This document shows positions 58,198 through 64,000 of a stretch of DNA of 64,000 nucleotides, piece after piece. Source of the DNA: Aeromicrobium tamlense (lineage in GTDB: Bacteria > Actinomycetota > Actinomycetes > Propionibacteriales > Nocardioidaceae); contig NZ_JACBZN010000001.1 of assembly GCF_013408555.1 (NCBI RefSeq), positions 2,480,001-2,544,000 on the forward strand. Direction: 5' to 3'. The position numbers were made by a program, and so were the translations under genes. Under the pieces are notes generated by a model. That model searched no databases, was not told where the DNA came from, and saw only the letters and a list, made by a program, of their open reading frames with translations. Positions within the stretch are counted from its first letter, which is position 1. Every line of letters begins with the position of its first letter.

Positions 58198-59460
58198 GGG
58201 CGTGGGATGGCGGCCGTCGTAGGCGAGGAAGCGGCGGCGCAGGGCGACCGAGACCAGGACGCCGGTGATGCACAGGGCGCCGCCGAGGACCATCGCCCAG
58301 GGCTCGCCGACGACCTCGGCGACCGAGCCGATGACGAAGTCGCCCAGGCGCGGCCCGCCCGCGACCACCACGATGAACAGGCCCTGCATCCGTCCGCGCA
58401 TCTCGTCAGGAGCCGCGGTCTGCAGGATCGTGGAGCGGTACGCGGCGCTGATCATGTCGGCTGCGCCCGACAGCGCGAGGAACGACACCGCGAGCCACAG
58501 CAGGCCCGGCACGCCGATCGCCGAGAAGCCCGCCGCGGCCACGCTCGCCCCGTAGACCACGATCGCCACCACGATCGCGATGCCGTGGCGGTGGACCCGG
58601 CTGACCCAGCCCGAGACCACGAACGCGATCAGCGACCCGATCGCGGGCGACGCCTGCAGCAGACCCAGTGACGAGGCGCCCGCGTCGCTGCCGCTCGAGG
58701 TCGCGTAGACCGTGGCCGCGAGGGCCGGGAACAGCGCGCGCGGCTGGGCGAAGACCATCGCGCACAGGTCGACCACGAACGACATCGCGATGTTCGGGGC
58801 GGTGCGCAGGAAGCGCAGGCCGTCGACCACCGACTTCAGGCCGGGCACCGGCATCGGCGTGGCCGGCGGCAGCGGGGGCAGGCGCAGCACCGAGTAGAGC
58901 GCCGCGACGTAGAGCAGCACGTCGACGACGTACGCCGCCTCGACCCCGCGCCACGCGATCAGGGCGCCGCCGAGCAGCGGGCCGACCGTGAAGGACAGGT
59001 TGGTGGCCGCCATGCCCAGGGCGTTGGCGGCGGGCAGCAGGTGCCCCGGCAGCAGCTGCGGCAGCATCGCCGCGCGGGCCGGGTTGTTCACCGCGAAGAA
59101 CAGCGCCTGCACGGCGACGACGCCGTAGAGGAAGGCGACGGACTCGACGTCGGCGACGCTGTGGACGACCAGCGCGATGGCCGACAGCCACAGCCCCATC
59201 GCGGAGGCGAGGGCGACCGTGCGGCGGTCGAACGCGTCGACCAGCGCGCCGCCGTAGAGGCCGCCGGCGATCAGCGGCAGCAGGCCCGCGAGGCCGACCA
59301 GGCCCACCGAGAACGAGGACTCGGTGAGGGTCCAGACCTCCCACGCGATCGCGACCACCGACATCTGCTGGCCGAAGCCCGACACGGCCTGCCCGATCCA
59401 GAGCCGCCGGTACGCCGCCGACGCGCGCAGCGGTCGGATGTCGGTGAGCAGCCTGGGCAC
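58195..59460 (-). CDS. MFS transporter (MFS_3/EntS-like)
   Basis: The 421-residue, ~12-helix carrier opens RASAAYRRLWIGQAVSGFGQQMSVVAIAWEVW and has GGALVDAFDRRTVALAS as motif A, close to siderophore-exporter type (EntS-like) MFS proteins. The substrate is not determinable; IdeR lies 2.3 kb away but no siderophore genes are seen. Start GTG 59460 with TAGGCT 6 nt before it. Confidence 0.87.
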   Translation of the reverse strand: MPRLLTDIRPLRASAAYRRLWIGQAVSGFGQQMSVVAIAWEVWTLTESSFSVGLVGLAGLLPLIAGGLYGGALVDAFDRRTVALASAMGLWLSAIALVVHSVADVESVAFLYGVVAVQALFFAVNNPARAAMLPQLLPGHLLPAANALGMAATNLSFTVGPLLGGALIAWRGVEAAYVVDVLLYVAALYSVLRLPPLPPATPMPVPGLKSVVDGLRFLRTAPNIAMSFVVDLCAMVFAQPRALFPALAATVYATSSGSDAGASSLGLLQASPAIGSLIAFVVSGWVSRVHRHGIAIVVAIVVYGASVAAAGFSAIGVPGLLWLAVSFLALSGAADMISAAYRSTILQTAAPDEMRGRMQGLFIVVVAGGPRLGDFVIGSVAEVVGEPWAMVLGGALCITGVLVSVALRRRFLAYDGRHPTP

Positions 59461-59466
59461 CGCAGC

Positions 59467-59472
59467 AGCCTA
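59467..59472 (-). promoter_or_regulatory. -10 box TAGGCT, leaderless start
   Basis: On the minus strand TAGGCT is followed by 6 nt and GTG 59460. Confidence 0.5.
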
Positions 59473-59528
59473 GGCGCGTCCCCGGACGCCCTCGCCTTCG
59501 CGGTGCACGGAGTCGTGGCGAGGGCGCC

Positions 59529-59534
59529 TAGAAT
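59529..59534 (+). promoter_or_regulatory. -10 box TAGAAT before acyltransferase
   Basis: TAGAAT lies 8 nt before GTG 59543, again consistent with a leaderless or near-leaderless transcript. Confidence 0.45.
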
Positions 59535-59542
59535 CGGTCCTC

Positions 59543-61519
59543 GTGCCCGAGAATCTCCGAACCGCCACGGACGCCGTCGCGCCGCGGTCGCGCGGTCACC
59601 GGAGGAAGGCACCGGCGGTGCGCACCGACATCCAGGCCCTGCGCGCGCTGGCGGTCACCGTCGTGGTGGCGTTCCACCTGTGGCCAAGCCGGGTCTCGGG
59701 CGGCTACGTCGGCGTCGACGTCTTCTTCGTCATCTCGGGCTACCTGATCACGCTGCACCTCGCGCAGCGGCCGCCCACGTCGATCGCCGGACTCGCCGAC
59801 TTCTGGGCCCGCCGTGTGCGCCGCCTCATCCCGGCCGCCGCGGTCGTCCTCGTGGCCACCGTCGTCGCGTCGCGGCTGTGGCTGCCCGCCACACAGTTCG
59901 CCGACATCGGCCGTCAGGTCGTCGGCTCGGCGCTCTACGTGCAGAACTGGGTGCTGGCCGACTCGGCCACCGACTACCTCGCCGCCGAGAACGCGCCGAC
60001 GCCCGTCCAGCACTACTGGTCGCTGAGCATCGAGGAGCAGTTCTACCTCTTCTGGCCGATCCTGATCGCCGCCGTCCTGGCGTTCCGTCGCGCGTGGCTG
60101 CCGCTCGTCACGGTCGCCGTGTTCGCGGCCTCGCTGGCGTGGAGCATCCGGCTGACCGACATCGATCCCGGCGCCGCCTACTTCGTCACCCCGGCCCGCG
60201 TCTGGGAGCTGCTGCTGGGCGCGCTCGTGGCGATCGCGGTGCACCGCGGTGTCACCCTCCCCCGCTGGCGCGGACCCGTGGCGCTCGTCGGCCTCGCGAT
60301 GATCACGTACGCCGTCTTCTGGTTCGACCGCGCCACCGCGTTCCCGGGCTCGGCCGCCCTCGTCCCCACCGTCGGCGCCGCGCTCGTCCTGCTCGCGGCA
60401 GTGGACACGCGAGGCCCGTGGGAGGCCCGCTCGATCCAGCTCGTGGGCGACTGGTCGTACCCGATCTACCTGTGGCACTGGCCGCTCGTGGTGATCACGC
60501 CCCTCGCGCTCGGCGTCGACAAGACGCTGCGCACCGATGCGGTCGTCCTGGTCCTGACGATCGTCCTGTCGGGCCTCACCGTCCGCTTCATCGAGCGTCC
60601 GCTGCGGTTCCACCCGTATCTCGTCGCCCGCAAGCGCGCCACGTTCGCGATGCTCGCGGCCTCCACGGCGCTCACGTGCGGCGCCGCGTGGGCACTGACG
60701 GCGGCGCCGGACGGCACCGAGGACAGCGGCCTGGCGATGACGCCGGTCGATGCAAAGGCCGACCAGCCCGCCGTCTACCCCGACGACTGCTGGGCCAGCG
60801 CCCCGTTCACGACGCACCCGGTCTGCCACTACGGCGACGAGGACTCCGACCAGCGGGTCGCGCTGATCGGCAACTCGCACGCCGGGCACTGGCAGCCCGC
60901 GCTGGACGAGGTAGCCACCGAGCGCGGGTGGGCGCTCGACACCTACCTCGCGTCGCAGTGCTACACCGTCGACCTGGACATCGCGTTCCCGAACCCGAAG
61001 TCCACACGCAACTGCCGCGCCTGGAACGCCGAGAGCCTGCAGCGGATCATCGACTCCGACCCGAGCCTCGTCGTGATCTCGAACCGCACCCGCACGCTGC
61101 CGCTGGCGGGCCTCGAGCAGCCCGAGGCCGACCGTGTCGCCCAGGCCGCGTACGCCGACACCCTCGACACGCTGACCGACGAGGGCATCCCGGTGCTGGT
61201 CATCCGCGACACCCCGGCCGCGGCGGGCAGCGTGCCCGACTGCGTGGCGCTCAACGCCGACGACCCCGCCGTGTGCGAGCGCCCGCGCGACGAGGCCGTG
61301 GAGCCCGATCCGCTGGCCGCCGCCGGGCGCGCCGACGACTCGGGCCTGGTCTCGGTCCTCGACGTCACCGACCGCCTGTGCGACGACGAGACCTGCCGGT
61401 TCGTCGTGGGCGACCAGATCGCGTACTTCGACCACGGCCACCTGACGGCGACGTTCTCGCGCGAGCTGGCGCCCGAGGTCGACGAGGCGGCCCGGAAGGC
61501 GATCCGCTCGGCCGCCTAG
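59543..61519 (+). CDS. OafA-type O-acyltransferase with SGNH domain
   Basis: The 658-residue protein has an N-terminal integral-membrane acyltransferase-3 domain (IQALRALAVTVVVAFHLWPSRVSGGYVGVDVFFVISGYLI, with its essential His; about ten helices to ~365). A C-terminal extracytoplasmic SGNH hydrolase-like domain has VALIGNSHAGHWQPALDEV (GNSH in place of GDSH) and a later YFDHGHLT with the Asp-x2-His pair. It likely acetylates a surface glycan or teichoic polymer; the convergent TagF-like gene supports an envelope role. Confidence 0.92.
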   Translation: MPENLRTATDAVAPRSRGHRRKAPAVRTDIQALRALAVTVVVAFHLWPSRVSGGYVGVDVFFVISGYLITLHLAQRPPTSIAGLADFWARRVRRLIPAAAVVLVATVVASRLWLPATQFADIGRQVVGSALYVQNWVLADSATDYLAAENAPTPVQHYWSLSIEEQFYLFWPILIAAVLAFRRAWLPLVTVAVFAASLAWSIRLTDIDPGAAYFVTPARVWELLLGALVAIAVHRGVTLPRWRGPVALVGLAMITYAVFWFDRATAFPGSAALVPTVGAALVLLAAVDTRGPWEARSIQLVGDWSYPIYLWHWPLVVITPLALGVDKTLRTDAVVLVLTIVLSGLTVRFIERPLRFHPYLVARKRATFAMLAASTALTCGAAWALTAAPDGTEDSGLAMTPVDAKADQPAVYPDDCWASAPFTTHPVCHYGDEDSDQRVALIGNSHAGHWQPALDEVATERGWALDTYLASQCYTVDLDIAFPNPKSTRNCRAWNAESLQRIIDSDPSLVVISNRTRTLPLAGLEQPEADRVAQAAYADTLDTLTDEGIPVLVIRDTPAAAGSVPDCVALNADDPAVCERPRDEAVEPDPLAAAGRADDSGLVSVLDVTDRLCDDETCRFVVGDQIAYFDHGHLTATFSRELAPEVDEAARKAIRSAA

Positions 61520-64000
61520 GAGCCGAAGACCTCGTCCACGACGCGCTCGGCGGCGTGACCGTCGTCGAGCGGGGCGAACCGCTGCCGGAACTCGTGGCGA
61601 CGGGTCGCGTAGGCGTCGCCGTGGCCCTCGGCCTCGAGCAGCGCCGCGCGCAGCTCCTCCTGCGTGGCCACGATCGGTCCCGGCGCCTCGGCCTCGAAGT
61701 CGAGGTAGAAGCCGCGCAGGTCGTCGCGGTAGTGCGCCAGGTCGTAGCAGAACAACACGATCGGCCGGTCGAGGATCGCGTAGTCGAACATCACCGACGA
61801 GTAGTCCGTGACGAGCACGTCGGCGACGCACAGCAGGTCCTGCATGTCGGGGTAGCTCGAGACGTTGAGCACCCGGTGCGCGAGCTCCGGCGGGATCTTC
61901 AGCGAGCCTCGCACGACGCTGTGGCGACGCACGAGGATCACCGTGTCCTCGTCGAGGCCCTCGACGAGCGGCTCCCACTCGAGCGCGCCGTCCCACACGA
62001 ACTGCTTGCCCTGCTTGACGTCGTCGCGGAACGTGGGCGCGTAGAGCACGACACGGTCCTCGGGACGCAGGCCGAGACGGCGGCGGGTGACCTCGCCGAC
62101 CTCCTTCGCATCGCGGGCCAGCACGTCGTTGCGCGGGTAGCCGGCCTCGAGGACGCGTCCCTCGTAGCGGAACGCCGAGCGGAACGCCTCCGTCGCGTAC
62201 GGGCTCGGCGACAGCAGCATCGACCACGTGGCGGTCTTGGCCGAGACGCGCTCGAGGTAGCCCGGGGCGCGGCCCGTGGTGGAGACCGCGTCGTACTGCA
62301 TCCGCTTGAGCGGGGTGCCATGCCACGTCTGGAGGTAGGTGGTGCCCTTCGCCGGCTTCACGACCGGGCCGAAGTTCTGGTTGTTGACCCAGTACCGGGC
62401 GCGGGACAGGTGCCAGTGGAACGCGGGCGAGCCCGGCTCGACCTTGCGCGTCGTGACGTCGAGCGGACGGAAGGTGCTGCGGGTGCTCCACACGTAGCGG
62501 AACGGGGCACCGCGACAGACCAGCTCCTCGTAGATCGCGCGCGGGCTGTCGGCGACGGCCCGGCCGGTGTCGCTCTCGAGGACCACGAGGTCGCGGCGTG
62601 GCAGCATCCGGCCCACGGCCGCGATCGCCTTCATCGACGGCTGGAAGAGTCGGCCCTTGCGGAACGCGCGGTACGTGCGGCGGCCGTACGACGAGTCGCG
62701 CAGACGCCACAGCGGCACCCACGCGGAGCGCGCGGTGCGGACGGACTCGAAGACCTGCTCGCTGTAGGAACCCGTGGCGGGCTCGAGGAACAGCGCGCTG
62801 CGGCGGGCGTGCTCGGCGTCCTGCGGGAAGCCGGCGCGCCACGAGGCGACCACGGCCTCGGCGAGCGGCTCGACCTCGCGGAAGACGTCGCCCGGCAGGT
62901 CGAGGTCGAGGTCGAGGTGGGACGGCCTCTTGCCGAGGAAGCGCTGCCGGTCGAACTGGTGGTAGAAGACCGGGCGGCCCTGGAAGCTGAAGTCGAAGCC
63001 CACCGAGGAGTAGTCGGTGACCATCGCCGCGTGGCTGCGCAGCAGGGTCTGCACGTCCACGTCGCCCTGGCGCAGGACGGTGGCGCCCTCGACGGCGAGC
63101 GCATCGCCGAAGAAGCGCATGTTCGGATGCAGGATCACCGTGACCGGCAGGCCCTCGGCGATCGCCTGCCGGATCGGCTCGGAGGTCAGGAAGGCGCGCC
63201 AGCGCTCCAGGAACTCGCTCTCCTCGAACGCGGCCGGGCGACTCAGCCAGTCGCGCCACGTGGGGATCACGAGGATGCCGCGCGGCGGCTGCTCCGTGGG
63301 CTCGAGGAGGCGGTCGAAGCGGCTCAGGCCCGTGACGCGCACCTGCTGCGGCCGGTACCGGAGGTCGTTGATCATCAGCTCGCGCTCGCGCGGGGAGCTG
63401 ACGTGGACGAAGTCGGTGTGGAACGCCGGGCTGAGGCGGCCGTACGTCTCGGCCATGTTCTTCGTGCCGAGCACGCCGTGCTGGAGGAACACGCGGTTGC
63501 CGCGCATCCACCGGACCGCGCGGCGGTCGGACGTGGCCAGCACGAAGCTCGCGTTGTGCGTCGTGACGAAGCGACGCGCCATGAAGCACGCGCGGATGTG
63601 CTCGCGGGAGCGCACCGTGACGACGTTCCCGAGCGGGTCGACGTTGGCGCGCTCGGGGCTGTCCTCGGTGATGACGTAGTAGGCCCGCCGGCCGGGGTGC
63701 TGCTGCCGGACCCAGCGGAAGAGGTGGAACCCGGCGTCCTGCGCCTTGTACGGGGTCTCCCCCACCACCCACACCGACGAGAACGCGCGGATCACGGTCC
63801 ACAGCGGGCCGAGCCGTCGCAGCCGCGTGAGGTAGCGGTGGGCGTCGCGGGTGAAGAGCTCGCGGGCGAACGACAGGTTCTTGGACTTGAAGGTCAGGAA
63901 CGGCACGAGGACCTGCGTGAAGCCCTCGTCCGAGCCCGTGAGCGGCTTCAGTCGGCGGAAGCCGCGCAGGTCGCCCGGCACGGCGAGACCGCGGCGCAGG
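61516..64000 (-). CDS. tandem CDP-glycerol glycerophosphotransferase (TagF-like), possibly partial
   Basis: At least 821 residues, open to the window edge; GTG 63981 is a possible start but the frame continues upstream without a stop. The protein contains two copies of the TagF-type GT-B core. The first has VFLQHGVLGTKNMAETY and MVTDYSSVGFDFSFQGRP. The second has TYLQTWHGTPLKRMQYD and LVTDYSSVMFDYAILDRP. These polymerase families add polyol phosphates to wall teichoic acids. The stop shares the four bases CTAG with the convergent acyltransferase stop. Confidence 0.88.
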   Translation of the reverse strand, partial: LRRGLAVPGDLRGFRRLKPLTGSDEGFTQVLVPFLTFKSKNLSFARELFTRDAHRYLTRLRRLGPLWTVIRAFSSVWVVGETPYKAQDAGFHLFRWVRQQHPGRRAYYVITEDSPERANVDPLGNVVTVRSREHIRACFMARRFVTTHNASFVLATSDRRAVRWMRGNRVFLQHGVLGTKNMAETYGRLSPAFHTDFVHVSSPRERELMINDLRYRPQQVRVTGLSRFDRLLEPTEQPPRGILVIPTWRDWLSRPAAFEESEFLERWRAFLTSEPIRQAIAEGLPVTVILHPNMRFFGDALAVEGATVLRQGDVDVQTLLRSHAAMVTDYSSVGFDFSFQGRPVFYHQFDRQRFLGKRPSHLDLDLDLPGDVFREVEPLAEAVVASWRAGFPQDAEHARRSALFLEPATGSYSEQVFESVRTARSAWVPLWRLRDSSYGRRTYRAFRKGRLFQPSMKAIAAVGRMLPRRDLVVLESDTGRAVADSPRAIYEELVCRGAPFRYVWSTRSTFRPLDVTTRKVEPGSPAFHWHLSRARYWVNNQNFGPVVKPAKGTTYLQTWHGTPLKRMQYDAVSTTGRAPGYLERVSAKTATWSMLLSPSPYATEAFRSAFRYEGRVLEAGYPRNDVLARDAKEVGEVTRRRLGLRPEDRVVLYAPTFRDDVKQGKQFVWDGALEWEPLVEGLDEDTVILVRRHSVVRGSLKIPPELAHRVLNVSSYPDMQDLLCVADVLVTDYSSVMFDYAILDRPIVLFCYDLAHYRDDLRGFYLDFEAEAPGPIVATQEELRAALLEAEGHGDAYATRRHEFRQRFAPLDDGHAAERVVDEVFGS

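Noticed and set aside
59528..63802. 1424-codon open frame on the minus strand
   Set aside because: It is an Arg/Pro/Gly-rich shadow of the acyltransferase and TagF genes caused by high GC; the real genes in the same bases carry clear motifs.

Overview
The window is a GC-rich chromosomal segment of a free-living actinomycete. The gene content (monomeric NADP isocitrate dehydrogenase, IdeR-type regulator, PspC/LiaF two-component cluster, many GTG starts and the order sucC-sucD ... DUF6350-purN-purH ... folD-DUF3017 ... mdh ... guaA) fits Propionibacteriales, most likely Nocardioidaceae (Nocardioides/Aeromicrobium-like). That placement is inference. I see no insertion sequence, prophage, CRISPR array or rRNA. 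The only RNA gene recognised is a tRNA-Arg(CCU).

Layout. 1-4.9 kb: galactokinase tail, a DUF559/AbiEi-like gene bracketed by two inverted copies of a 56-bp palindrome, pheA, a double-GNAT protein and a DHA2 drug exporter. 4.9-11.1 kb: icd (minus strand), diverging from a complete sulfate ABC importer operon. 11.1-15.7 kb: MFS exporter, RibD-like reductase, gamma-glutamyltransferase and glycerophosphodiesterase. 15.6-19.4 kb: a cell-envelope stress module in which a PspC/LiaF-like operon diverges from a PspC-histidine kinase/response regulator pair. 19.5-25.5 kb: Excalibur protein, a membrane protein fused to a DUF4185 domain, a UvrD/PcrA helicase and an M23 peptidase. 25.8-36.9 kb: central metabolism (sucCD, purNH, folD, mdh) with a sigma-like membrane protein. 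37-43.9 kb: a DoxX-DGPF-ECF42 sigma operon, guaA and two CNNM transporters. 43.9-46.4 kb: FmdB, SAF protein, MscL and an NAD-dependent epimerase. 46.5-47.6 kb: tRNA-Arg followed by an erm 23S rRNA methyltransferase with a leader peptide and attenuator hairpins. 47.7-51.9 kb: a second NarL-type two-component system. 51.9-64 kb: antiporter, flavin oxidoreductase, IdeR, photolyase, thioesterase, MFS, an O-acyltransferase and a tandem-domain teichoic-acid type polymerase that runs to the window edge.

Cross-cutting features. (i) About twenty genes carry a TANNNT box 6-8 nt before an ATG/GTG, the signature of leaderless transcription; this also helped choose starts. (ii) Intergenic space is rich in large palindromes of several unrelated families, several of which supply the stop codon of the gene they follow. 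One 86-bp composite palindrome occurs twice, 15 kb apart, with four mismatches. (iii) The most functionally explicit regulatory find is the erm leader: a 21-codon peptide with an Arg-x-Arg motif, a hairpin hiding the erm Shine-Dalgarno, and an 11-bp alternative pairing that competes with it.
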